NCBI GenBank assembly: GCA_004369085.1
Contig: ML210204.1
Location: forward strand, 62,001-126,000
Reading direction: 5' to 3'
Source: Coprinopsis marcescibilis
Lineage: Eukaryota > Basidiomycota > Agaricomycetes > Agaricales > Psathyrellaceae
Length of the DNA: 64,000 nucleotides
Positions 1 to 10,926 of the stretch are shown here, one piece after another (position 1 is the first letter of the stretch; each line of letters starts with the position of its first letter). The notes under the pieces are model-generated. The model had not been told where the DNA came from, did no database searches, and saw only the letters and a program-made list of their open reading frames with translations. Both the position numbers and the translations under genes were made by a program.

Positions 1-457
1 GAGAGAGAGAGACGCACGAGAGGATTTTGGTAACCGACGCGGACCGTGCAGCGGTATTCGGGGTGACAGGACTATCCCCTTCATCCTCATCATCACCTAC
101 ACCACCAGTCAGCCTATACCACTCCTACACACTCGGAAAGGGATAAAACGCACTGAGAATGGTAATCGGACGCGTCTTTTGCGTTCCTACCCCAGACGCC
201 GAGGCCGTAGTAGTAGCAGTAGCTTTGCTGAGCTAAACCCCCATCCAATCAGCATCCCATCCCATGCAAGCCAGTGTGATAGCTCCTAAACGTACCTGGG
301 ACGACGAACCTCCATTACCGCCAACGGCAGTAGCACTGACAGTACTAGGCTGGCTGCTCTTCTGGGTCTGGCTTTGGCTGGGGGCGCTCTTGAAGAAGAG
401 TCGGAGGTCTTTGCCGGCTGGCTTAGCTGGTTTGGCGGGTTTGGATGCGGGCGGCAT
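1..457 (-). CDS. N-terminal part of a nuclear-type protein with PIP-box-like motif (truncated by window edge)
   Basis: The gene starts at the ATG at 457 and runs off the left edge. Exon 1 (457-296) encodes 54 residues rich in Pro, Ala, Lys and Ser. It contains GKDLRLFFKS, which resembles a degenerate PCNA-interacting (PIP) box: the Leu-x-x-Phe-Phe core is present but the leading Gln is missing. A consensus donor (GTACGT) follows. Exon 2 is about 232-154, and exon 3 starts near 96 with a Ser-Asp-Asp-Glu-Asp-Glu acidic patch. All three join in frame. N-terminal PIP-like motifs followed by disordered Ser/acidic sequence are common in replication and repair proteins, but the catalytic part lies outside the window, so the function cannot be assigned. 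The gene is divergent from the p31comet homologue at 1117. Confidence 0.55.
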
Positions 458-1116
458 CGGTTCGCGCTTCTAGCAGGGGTTTGTTTTGCGCAGATCCCGA
501 GTGGGTGGATACGGTGGTATGGTATAGTATGCGGAGCTTTGTAGTAGGGGTGGTTCGATTCGGTTCGGGTTGGGCAGTTAGCCAGTAATTAATGAGCCTA
601 AGACTACGCGCGAATGCTGTTTCGTTCGGTGGAGAACACGGCGCGTGAGAGCACCTGCGGACTTGCGAGAGAAGAAAGAGAGAAAGGGCGGGTGTCTGAC
701 TCGGACGCGACGTCACGCTGTCACGCGTCGTGATCTGATGTCCCCGCCGAATATTCGGCCGCAAAGGGACCACAGCACTCTATGCAGTAGCTCAAGAGTA
801 AATCTAAGACCGAATCTCAGGCCCTTCTTGGGCCACAGCCCAAAGACCCTAAGTATCCTATCCACCAACAATCGCAAAAGTACCTAAACGCCAGTCGGAG
901 CCCATCCGGCCGGACTCCGTCATCGGCCCGCCTCTATTTGTACCGACCAAACACCAAAACGCCACCACGTGCTCAGAGTCAAAGAGAAACGCGCTCGTCG
1001 CGTTTTTGCACGAGGCGACGGTGGACAAGTTCCGAGAATTCCAGTTCCAATTCAAGTGCAGCAATTCGACGCTACTAATAAACTGCCTAACTGTGTCTCT
1101 TGACTCCGAGTCCGCC
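458..1116. promoter_or_regulatory. Shared intergenic region between divergent genes
   Basis: About 660 bp separate the start codons of the truncated minus-strand gene and the plus-strand p31comet homologue, so the stretch must hold both promoters. I see no strong TATA box and no convincing coding exon. Short ORFs here lack codon structure or splice signals. Confidence 0.4.
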
Positions 1117-3076
1117 ATGGCCTCTTCCGTACCCACCGCCACTGCCGCACTGGACGACATTGAACCAAGCCCAGGCATCCTCGGGCCATCCCCGGCCATC
1201 CCAAGCTCAAGCCCAGGTCCACTGGCAATGCAACCACCCCCCGCACCGCAGCCAGCGCCAATCCCAATCGTGAAGCTACTCCAAGTAGAGTCCATCAACG
1301 AAGTCCTAGCGGCCCACCTCGCAACAAGCCTCCTATCCATCGTGCTCTTCCTCAAGAACCAAATCCCCCTGTACGTCCCCCCTGCCCCTCCCTCCATTTC
1401 CTTGCTCACCAACTAACCCAGGCCCATCCCGCAACTAACGCGCATAGCAGGGAAGAACGTAAGCCCCTCCCCCCCTCCGCTGCCATGGCACGTCCTGATA
1501 ACACACCAGTCCAAACCAAAAGCCGCGAAACAGCGTACAGAGCTGCTCACCGCGTTCGATATTCTCTCTTCGCATCTACCCAGCACATTCGCCTCGCTTG
1601 CGGGTTCACCTCCCACTGTCAATCATCCTAACCACTCAAGTCTATCAACACCGACCCAAGTACACCTCGCGATCCTCCTGGGGCCTACACTCGGCACGGC
1701 CAAATCCCGCGTCTTTCTCTGTGTGGACCAGTTTGGTGTTAAGCCACTGGAGGAGAAGGACGAGGGCGGAGCCGAAAGTGAAGAAAGCGACGAGAGCCAA
1801 GGAGATTCCTCCGAGGACGGGCCGGGAGACAGTGATACCGCAAGCGAGGACGAGGGCGATGAGGAAGACGAGGCCGAGGCTGAAGACGGGGACCAAGAAG
1901 CGGCGTTTCCAACCCCCGCCACTCCTCCAAAACCAACCCCGCCGCCCCGGCCCTTTGAGCCCTACATCCAACCGCAAGTGACCCTCCCCGCACCCGGCAA
2001 ACCCAACCCCACACGCACCCCATCCTCCTCCTCTTACCTATCCGAAAATTCTCCTCAGCATTCCCGGGTGCACTTCCAACTCAAGCCCACGCAACCGCAA
2101 CCGCAACTCAAATCCACACAACCCCAGCCGAACCGGCCCACACAACCACAAACGCACGCACAACAGCAGAAAATCTTGAAGAGCGCCGAACGGCTCTTGA
2201 GCCATTCGTTGGCCGAGGCGGATGCGGAGGGGTACGGGTTTAACAACGATATGGGTGAGTTTTGCTCCCCCCTCCCTCTTCCCTCCTCCCTCTTCCCTCC
2301 CCCCATCCTTCCCTCCTCCCATCCTTCCCTCCTCCCATCCTTCCATCCCTCCATCCCTCCTCCCTCTTTTCTCCTCCCTCCTCCTTCCTCCCATCCCCTC
2401 CTCTCCTCTCCTCCCATCCCCTCCTCTCCTCTCCTCCCACCCCTCTCATCCTTCCATCCTCCCCTCCCTCTTAAAATAACTCCAAACACTTACTAATCCT
2501 CTCACAGCCCCGACCCAAACACACATCCTGCTCCGCGCCCCGCGCTCATTCGCGCACCCCGCCTGGACACCGCGCCAGAACGTGAGCAGGGGGCTTGAGC
2601 TTGGCTTGCGCGAGTTCTTAGGGGAGGTGACGAGTAGCGCTCATGCTAATTCGAGTGGGACCGGGACTGACTGTGTCTGTGGGAGTGCCAGTGGGAGTAC
2701 CAGCGCGGACGGTCCTAATGCAACCGCAAACGCAGATACAGACAACCTGAACGGCCAGGCAAAGAAGATACAGACGCAGAGGAAGAAGGCGAGGTCGAGG
2801 CCGGAGGGTGTGTTTATCACAGCTGGTCCCTCCACAACTTCTTCTTCTTCTTGTGCCTCCTGCACCGGCTTATCCTGCTCCCGCTCCTCCTGCTCTTCCA
2901 ATCCCCGTACCATAATCACCACCTCCGATCCCTGCCCCTCATCCAACCCCCACACCCCACTAACAAGCCCAGGCCCAAAGCCAATCGAGGACGACTCACA
3001 CGGGGACACGGATGCGGAAGATGAGATGATATGGTGGAGCTGGGATGGGCGGCTCGTTGGGTTTTCGGATTGGTGA
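1117..3076 (+). CDS. MAD2L1BP: p31comet / MAD2L1-binding protein homologue
   Basis: p31comet binds closed Mad2 and, with TRIP13/Pch2, dismantles the mitotic checkpoint complex. Proposed exons are 1117-1370, 1422-1458, 1510-2254 and 2508-3076, which join in frame to about 534 residues. Three stretches resemble the family. SLLSIVLFLKNQIPLPIPQL, created by the first splice, matches the ELLKHIMYQRQQLPLP-type helix. AKQRTELLTAFDILSSHL is followed by VHLAILLGPTLGTAKSRV (family: VPRVLILLGG). The C-terminus MIWWSWDGRLVGFSDW corresponds to YIWFQAPVTFKGF. The protein is about twice the human length because of low-complexity inserts: an acidic stretch near residues 160-200, a Pro/Gln stretch after it, and a Ser/Cys-rich loop before the C-terminus. 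Intron 3 is a long pyrimidine tract. The match rests on recall of the human protein, not an alignment run. Confidence 0.7.
2262..2490. repeat. Polypyrimidine CCCTCC/CCTTCC microsatellite inside an intron
   Basis: Almost pure C/T on the plus strand, built from irregular repeats of CCTCC, CCTT and CATCC units. It fills the third intron of the p31comet homologue (donor GTGAGT at 2255, acceptor CAG ending 2507). At about 253 nt this intron is several times longer than its neighbours, which suggests repeat expansion. Confidence 0.8.
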
Positions 3077-4635
3077 CCACTGTTTCTCGCGTTGTGCGTG
3101 GACGTACTTGCTTGGCGATTGGCGATTATCGGTTATCGGTGGAGGAGGGGCGGTGGAAAGACGGTGGGCTGCCCGGGACGGTAGTACGGGAGTAACTTAC
3201 ATGTACATCGACTGCAGCGTATCACATTATTCATTTCATACATCCAACTGACGCGTTTTGCGGTGGATGGTCTGTCATTGGGGTTAGCTGAAGCTGTTGG
3301 TGACATCTTTCGGTGCACTTCGATCTTTCAATATGAATACCGAGGTGTCGCGACCGCTTTTGCAAGTAGAAGCATGGACGATTGGCGAGAGCGAGCCACA
3401 CCCACCCATCAAAAAATTTAAAAACATAAAACATAAAGCATTCCTTGCTTTCGACTTTCGACTTTCAGCAAACAGCACGTACGGGCATAGTACATACTTG
3501 TAATGTTTCACCAACGTTAAAAATGTACATGATAATTCTTGGTAAAAAGCAGGGTTTGAACCAGCAGCGTCACGGAATCGGGTAATGATCGTTATTCACA
3601 AAAACCAGCCCTATTTGATGGTATGCTGGTCAAGTGTGGAGTCCAGCCACATAAATCGTTCCTGCCCTGTAATCTATCCAATCCTTTCACGTTAAATAAT
3701 TTGTTCCAAGGGGTCTGATAACAAAGTTTCAATCTCTCTCCCTTATTTTATGTCTCATTTATCTTCATCTTCACAACGACTATCTTTATCCTTTATCAAC
3801 TGAAAGTTCTTTATATGATGAGCTGTAGAGGTAATGACTGTTGATTACCTGGATTCCCTATGTAATGTAGTCAGCCAAAATCAATTCAAACTCAAATTCA
3901 AATAGTGGTGGTCGGAGACCAGACCATGCCAGACTCTTTCTTGTAAGCGGAGATGCTAGCACGTGGACGGGTGGCGGCATCTGCGGAATGTGAGCCCATC
4001 GGGAGAAGTCTGAAGTCTGAAGCGCGGTCGGTAAGTTGGTGAGAAGTGCTGTTGGTAGTTTGGTCAAGCAGCCACAGCCGCAGCCATATATTATATGATT
4101 CGCTACTTACCTTGTGCAGTCCACCCGCAGCTGACAAGACTCGTAACAGCCAATTAATATAATATACAATGGCCATTTGCGATCAGCTCCAAAATGAGCC
4201 TTCAGTGAAGCAGTACATAGCAGGATATCCAGTCCGTGGGGTGAACTGGCTGGCTTAGCAGCAGTCTGGGACTGAACTCGACGAGGACGTTCCCCAGTCA
4301 CTAGTCACTGCATACGCTTATGTTGCCGACGAACTCGAATGAGTCCAGTCTTCTCTGATAAGCAATTGAAATTAAGGGTGAATCAGAGACGAACGAACGT
4401 GGCCACGGCGTAGCAAGGGAGCGTCCCCAATCTTAGTTGAGCATACTCCCAAGCGCAAGACAGGACAAAGCAAGTCCGATGGATGGAAGATGCCATGGAC
4501 GAGCGCTAAGCACTAACCTGCCGCTGACTCTGAAAGCGCGAGTTCCTTCTTTCATGCGCTCCGGCACTGCCACGGAATTAATTTAGCCGACGCGCAACTC
4601 GTGAGAACCTGTTCGGCGTCCTCCGGCTAAGCCCC

Positions 4636-4643
4636 TATTTAAG
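4636..4643 (+). promoter_or_regulatory. TATA-like element TATTTAAG
   Basis: TATTTAAG is followed by a CT-rich stretch (about 4674-4700) resembling fungal leaders, then an ATG at 4768. The arrangement looks like a real promoter. The transcript it would drive runs into the duplicated block, where no long ORF exists. Confidence 0.45.
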
Positions 4644-4732
4644 CTTCGCAGTACGCCCGTTTCGTCCAGGCGTCTCTCTTTCCTTCCTCCTTCTTATCTC
4701 ATATCAAAACTCGATCGATAATAGTATTTATT

Positions 4733-5158
4733 CGTTCTGGTATTCACATCCCTCGCCTATAACCACGATGAACCTGGATAGACAGAGGCGTCGACGTGCT
4801 CGCTTATGAGTGCCCTGTTTGATGTTTAATTCAAGCTCGGCGCTCATAACGCTGGTCCGTCGTTGGCTTCCTTCAGTTTGTCCACTGTTCGATGGGGGCT
4901 TGAGGGGGTGGCTATTGGTATGCTGGCTCGGTAACAGTTTTACTCTGCTCTGGTATCTACCTCCTTGGGATATAACCGCGATGAACCTGGATAGACAGAG
5001 GCGTCGACATGCTCGCTTATGCGTGCCTTGGTTTGATGTTTAATTCAAGCTCGGGCCCGCATAAGCCTGGTGCGTCGGCTTTCTCTTTGCTCTGTTCATT
5101 GGTTGATGGGGGCTTGAGGAGGTGGGTATGGGTGCTGGCTGACGCCAGGGGCTTGATT
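4733..5158 (+). repeat. Two-copy tandem duplication, ~213 bp unit, each with a short Arg-rich ORF start
   Basis: Copy A (about 4733-4945) and copy B (about 4946-5158) share long near-identical stretches, including the region around ATGAACCTGGATAGACAGAG (4768 and 4981) and a TTTGATGTTTAATTCAAGCTC block. Copy A reads MNLDRQRRRRARL then stops. Copy B reads MNLDRQRRRHARLCVPWFDV then stops. A longer ORF spanning both copies (4810-5043) begins inside copy A in another frame and looks incidental. It could be a duplicated exon or a non-coding transcript. Confidence 0.7.
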
Positions 5159-5369
5159 GTAGAGGGTAAAGGCACGGGTCAGGCGTTGAAGGTTGATTCA
5201 GCATAACAGTGTACTCAATACGGTCGCTTTTGTTCTTATCCTTGTATAGCTTTTATGTTGAACTATAATACTATGTGGGCTATCACTGTATGTCAATGTA
5301 TCAAGGAACAAGAAAGATGCGTCTCCCTATTACCCTGTGAATTCTTCCTCAAAATCAAATATTGTAGTA

Positions 5370-5650
5370 TGCGGACCTAATCTATACGAGACCTCAACTC
5401 GACAAGTAAAATAACTCAATATCGCAGATAAAGATACCTAATCTCTCGCCCTCACTACGCTGCTGAGCGACGAACCACGATCCAATCAACCCGTACATTT
5501 CCAAAGACCAAAGTACATTGCGAATATCTTCTCATAGTCAAAGTTGCTGATGGCTGGATTAGATAGAGATGAGACCTCAACTCTACCCGCAGTATCACCA
5601 TAAAGTATATCTGATCCTTCACCCTCACTGCACCGCAATGAGCTGGATCA
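5370..5650. repeat. Diverged direct repeat, ~182 bp offset
   Basis: GAGACCTCAACTC occurs at about 5388 and again at about 5570. In both copies similar sequence follows, including a CCCTCACT block about 60 nt downstream. Copies are clearly diverged, and no coding potential is associated. Confidence 0.4.
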
Positions 5651-6794
5651 AACTATTTAGGCGCCTAGTTTTCCAGGCTGCCGGAAAGAATGATAGACAC
5701 AAAGCTGTACTTCCACGCCAAATCAAAATGAATGATTGTTACTCACAACGTGTCATTATAACCTACTAGTACATTTCCTGCCTGCCGATAGCAGCTGAAA
5801 TGGAGCTGTCGATGTCGACGAAGCTTTCATGTGCCGAGCTAGTGTCAAAGTGGAGTGGTAGTAGTAGTAACCTGTGGTACTCGCTAGCTAGAGGCTGTGA
5901 ATGGAAGCGCTCTGCTCGCATCCGGTTTTTAAGTATGGCAAAAATCTCGAACCGGTGAGCGCCTGATCTTAATCAACCCGCGTCGCGTCGCGGCAACCCA
6001 GTCAAATATAGTAAAGTACGACAGCGGCTCACCTACGCGCAGTGGGTTGGATCCGTCTATGACCCATCTATGATCTCACCACAGAACTCGCCAATATCAG
6101 AAACAGTAACACAGTTACGGCGATCACAACGTTCCGAGCACATATATGCTAAGTACTTACTAACATACATACGCTGCTGTGTACGGCGTACCTACGTACT
6201 TGCATCCACCTGGGCCCCCCAAGTATCATGTTTGTCCCAAGCAGGTTGTGGAACAACACCTCCCATCTAAACGTTCGCCATCCAAAGCTGCCGGCACTTG
6301 GGAGTTTCTTGAAAAGCCTCTCGTAATCTCGCTGATTTGATACATATTTATTACCACAGCTCCCATGACCGCAGTCGGTCACAATGGAACATGTCTTTTG
6401 CGATTCTCGTAATGGACGTGCTTCCATAAATGGAGTGCCTTCTGACGAGACTGAGTCAGTACCAAAATGTGAGAAACGTTCGGACGTGAGCCAAATGAGG
6501 TGGGGGACCTACTCGGCCCTTCAGCCCGGAGTTTACACAAACTCCACAAAAGCGATTTTACGGAACACTGTCCTCCACCTCCCAATGCAGCAGAGTTCAC
6601 CGACCACCCATCCTCAGTGTAGTGTAGAATAACGCTTGAAATGAAGAACGAATGCGCATTGTTTGAAATGAATATATGAAAAAAAGTGCGATTACCACTA
6701 CCATTACGCTGCATGCCAGTCAGATCTAGCTATAAAGTACCAAGTTATCCTTATCCCATCCATTGCTTTAGCCTTCGCCCAGCACACAGATTAC

Positions 6795-8386
6795 CTACCG
6801 CCCAACCTCCACAACCCTCTCCACCTGCATCCTTGACTCCTTCTTCTCCCACCTCCCACTCGCCGGCCCATACTCGTCCGAATCCTGCTCCCTAACCAGC
6901 GCCGCCTTCTTGTCCAGCCGAAAGTTGACCTTCCGACTTGACGATGACAGCTGCGTGAGGGGGACAGGCGCATCGGCCTCGTTGATGGTCTGCGTCCCAT
7001 CGTAGCTCCTATCGTCCATCACGTCCACGTCCATCGTGCCCATCGTGCCCCCGGCACCACCGCGCCCGCCGTGAATAACGATGTTCGTCGACACCGCCGC
7101 GCTCCACGTCGCCGTGCCCGCCTCGCGCGACCAGGCCTTCCCCTGCCCAACACGAAAGATGATGAGCAGCGGGGCGATGCCCTAGAATTCAAATTGAACG
7201 GTATCCATAAGCGCGCTCGAGTTGAAACGTGAAAGTAGAAACGGATGCATACCTGGACCTGGCCTAATGGCGGGAAAATTATATGCTGCGCGGGACTGTG
7301 CCGTGCGTAGAGTATAATGAACACGACGACCCAGAGACTGTACAATGCGGCGCTCTCCACGAGCATGCTGAGGAGGGAGATGTACGGTTTTGAGTGGGCG
7401 CTGTTGCCGAGTGCTTGGTTGGTGCGGCGGCGGAGGATGAAGAGGCGGCCGGAGATGAGGATGGTGAGGGAGACGTTGAGTGCGATGCTGAGGGACCAGT
7501 AGGCAAGCGCAAAGTTGATGGCGGAGTGTGACCAGAAGACGTCGCCTTTGCCGGTCATTGAGACGGTTAGGCAAAGAGACATTGCTGAATAGATGGCAAG
7601 CACATCGGTAAGGATGTATGGGTGCGAATGCGTAGGATGGACCGGGACGTACCTATCATGCCTAGGTACATGAACGCGGGTAGAGGGAGGAGCATCAGGT
7701 TGAAGTCGTAGATTGTCATGAACCGGTGTAGCTGAAACCTCTCCGTGAGCACACCCGACTCTTCTCTCCGCGATAAGCCCAGGAACAGCACTCACCACCA
7801 GCCCATCCGCAAGCCAACTCATCAACACATAGCTGACAAAAGCCAGCATGTTCACCCAGTGATTGTACTCCTCCACTGTGAACGCATTCGGTCCCCCAGG
7901 ATAATTGCGGTAGTCGATGAATGTGAGTTGGATAAACTTGGTGTTCGCTCCGAATCCGGTCGTCGCCAGCACGAACATCGCAATTGTGTAGACCAGCAAC
8001 CACTTTGCAGGTCGCCGTTTCGTGCGTTCGAGAATGACGAAGATACATTGATAAAAGATTGTGAAGAGAATGCCTGCATTTTGTGTACGCCCACAGGTTT
8101 GTTGAAGTCGCCCACGTCCACAGACGACGAGGATGGGATGATTGCCGGAATGAGGTCGTTTGGTGTAGGGTGAGGTGAGGTCAGTGGACGATTTAGATTA
8201 GAAACAAGGCACATTGTCAGTATCGAAGATGTCGGGACAGGCTGGGAGGAAAGTTGAAGCGAGCGCTTATTACGCACCATATGCTACCCCAGCCAGGATC
8301 AGGCCGTTCAAAATGCACTGCTCAGTGAAGATATCTTCTGCTGAGCTGTTCTGCGGTCCGTATTCTGGCAGCAAAGGACGCGCCAT
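6795..8386 (-). CDS. Seven-helix integral membrane protein, basidiomycete-specific family (paralogue 1)
   Basis: Five exons join exactly in frame: 8386-8278, 8073-7796, 7731-7653, 7584-7253 and 7191/7181-6795, giving about 394 residues. Hydrophobic segments alternate with short loops. Recognisable family landmarks are NYPGGPNAF in a loop, the YWSLSIALNVSLTILISGRL helix, the LVESAALYSLWVVVFI helix, and GIAPLLIIFRVGQGKAW as the last helix leading into a cytosolic tail. The ~110-residue tail is polar and charged. Many Agaricomycetes carry multi-copy genes of this architecture. They look receptor-like, but ligand and function are unknown to me. A second copy with matching exon sizes lies at 10927-12249. 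The start is an ATG followed by a 109-nt first exon, the same length as in the paralogue. Confidence 0.8.
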
Positions 8387-10926
8387 GCCACTGCCAGCGG
8401 CCACTAACGAGTCGCTGGAGTCGGCTGATTTCAATCACTGTCACGGGCGCTGACAGCACACTGAGCTCTTCGTGCTCTCCAGTCGTAGCTAGAAACCACC
8501 CCCACAGAACACTAAAGAGAGATAGGAAAGAGCCGTACGCTCGTTCTCGACCTGGATTGCGACGCGGAGGAAAGGGATAAAGAAGGACTCTGCGGTCCCA
8601 CACTAGTTAAAGCATCATAAGTCAGGGTCTTTGATCACAATTTGATTGGGCAGAAAACGTACGGGAAGGGGACCCGAAACTATGGATGAATAGAGCTGTC
8701 ATCCCTTTCAGGGCGCTGCGCCACGGCCTAGTCGGTGAGCAAATGTTAGCTTCCGGACATTGTTGCTTCAATTCCCCGTGCTCTGTGGATGCCCAAAAAT
8801 AGCTGCGGATGACGAGGACCGTTTGGCCTCAACTGCACAATGATGGGCAGTTGGGGCGACAATCTATTCTGTGCACTGTCCTTGTTCAGAGCCCTAGAGA
8901 AGGAATGATTGCTGCAGATTGGTTGCACAAGGTACCTATAGACAGATCCGGGATGTCGTAATGTCATGACCAGTGGCGATTAATGAAGATCAAAATGCAA
9001 TCCTCTTAACAATGACATTCCAGCTCTTTGAAGAGAGCTTCAGACACCCAGTGCTGCTAATAAGCCCTTGAAGGCTATATAAAAGAACCAAGAGCGGCAA
9101 GCAAATTCAGAGTTGAAAGCTGAAGAGACGTCGCCCTGTCAAAGGCGATTCTGAGTTTTGAAGATGAATATCGATGAATCCGAAAGGAACGAATGTGCCG
9201 GAGCTCGGACCATTCGGTTGGTCGTGAGAGAATTCCCGGCACTGGATGTCGGGCCCGACGGCTGGGCAGGGGCGCTCGCGATTTTCTTCTGTTACTCAGC
9301 TCGGAATTCGACTCTACCCCTCCGCACAACTGTCCCCCATCCATGCTAAGATGCAGCATAAGATAGGCCGACAGCAGCCGACAGCCACATATCTACATAG
9401 TGAACTATGCCCATGGTGCTGCCGCCGTGTTCCGGATTAGGTACGAAATGTCAAGGCGACTGAATCAAGAGTCGGGGTCGTGATCTCACCATCAAGACAT
9501 TCGCTTTGTGAACCGAAGGAGTAAAGTTCCTTTGCGATATTCGGTACTTGTCCCGCTGGATTGTTCAGTCAACCAACCGTGACACTCACACCGACCACAC
9601 CCAGTTTTGGCAAATTTATGGCATCCAGTAGGTTCTTTTCGAGAAGCTGAATCATGGTGCATGATCACCCAATGCTTGGTCGGTAGAAGGATTGCGCTTT
9701 TCCACATACGAAAATTCTCCAAACGCTCTGCGTAGTCCATCCGCATGCGGCGTTTGAAACTGTTGTGCGCCGTTACCTACCGTTACGCGTTATCGGGCGA
9801 GCCCAATGGGCTCTCAGGCGCGACACTACGCTCTTGATCTTGTCAAGAATATCATGCGCCACAAACATCGCCTTCCCGACGAATGTTAAAGAAACATTGC
9901 GTAATTGCTTGGTAAATTCTGAAATAAATGCACTCTTCGCGTGAGTTGCACGCGGGGCTGTCGTCTGCTCACTCGGTTCCATACTTATTTGCCCAAGATA
10001 GATGATGCAGTCGGGGCTAGCTTTCCCAAAGCTTGGCTGGCACGGATGAAGCTACACAACGTTTCCGAGATAGTGAGATGCTTACTACTTCTTCGAAGCA
10101 TCAGACACTGGCTTCGTGGGGGCCCAAACCCACCGCAAATGCTTCACGCAGACAGATATCGGATTCGAGGAGGTCACTGCCGATAACATGAGACGCGGCA
10201 GCGCGAGGTTGTAAGCGCCGCCAAGCGAAAAAAACGCTACATACTCCGGATCGGGTGGTTGACATAGATATGGAGAACCGACCGACGGCGAGCCTCATCG
10301 TCATGACAGTTAATCTATCAAAATAATGAGCTAACCTAGACTCGATGATGATCAGTTCCAGGTCCATTACCAGACCTGTAATGAACCCTGAACCGGGAGC
10401 AATTCCTGTGAACATCGTAAATGACTCGCGCAATCAACCAAAAAGTAAACCACTAACCAAGCCCCTTAGCTTCGCCTGGCTGACTCATATAGGACGATTC
10501 GCGAAGGACATGTCATGCCACATCGCCTATACAGAGTTCCCCGTTGAGAGATACAGCTGAGTTTAGGGCCCAAGAAATTAGAACTCCCGTTCTGCATCAC
10601 CCTGGGAAGGAGACGGGTTCTAATTATATTCGCGAGCTAGACAGGCTCATAGAGATTCGATCGCCTCAACCACTTCAATGGAAGCCTATGCATCATATGG
10701 AACCCAGACCTCGGAGAGAATAGGCGTCCCACATCCATTCTTCCTAAGAGAGCCGAGCCTTTCTCCCTCCATGTATCGGATTGAGGGCAAGCGCCTAAAC
10801 TGAGCGCCTGTGACAAGACGGTACCGACCGGGCCAGAGTATCGAAGATGGCATTCATTTCATTTTCATGAACAGGACTGGGATATATTCGTCTGTACGAA
10901 GGCCTCTAAGTATAGCCTGTAGGCTG
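8387..10926. other. Intergenic region between the two seven-helix genes
   Basis: About 2.5 kb with no convincing gene. Minus-strand ORFs at 9492-9746, 9773-9982 and 10101-10433 are open, but they have no recognisable domain and no exon chain joining them. A TATATAAAA box on the plus strand lies at 9076. Confidence 0.4.
9076..9084 (+). promoter_or_regulatory. TATA box TATATAAAA
   Basis: This is a perfect TATA element about 88 nt before an ATG at 9164. The ORF from that ATG encodes about 61 residues with no recognised domain, so whether a gene follows is unclear. Confidence 0.3.

Larger units (their letters stand above)
3077..6794. other. Gene-poor region of about 3.7 kb with local duplications
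   Basis: No ORF here shows a recognisable domain or a convincing exon chain on either strand. It holds a TATA-type promoter at about 4636, a ~213 bp tandem duplication (4733-5158) and a weaker direct repeat (5370-5650), annotated separately. The rest is AT-richer, with no transposon ends or enzymes that I could see. Confidence 0.5.

Noticed and set aside
3541..3620. T-loop-like sequence on the minus strand (GGTTCAAACC), possible tRNA
   Set aside because: The T-stem has a mismatch, and no matching acceptor stem, D-arm or anticodon arm can be found upstream at the right spacing.
4810..5043. 77-codon plus-strand ORF across the tandem duplication
   Set aside because: It begins inside copy A in one frame and ends in the short ORF of copy B; the overlap looks incidental to the duplication.
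9492..10433. Minus-strand ORFs (9492-9746, 9773-9982, 10101-10433), one containing GIAPGSGFITGL, reminiscent of the last exon of the seven-helix genes
   Set aside because: The resemblance is limited to a few residues, the acceptor phase differs, and no other seven-helix exon is found nearby, so a third paralogue is not supported.
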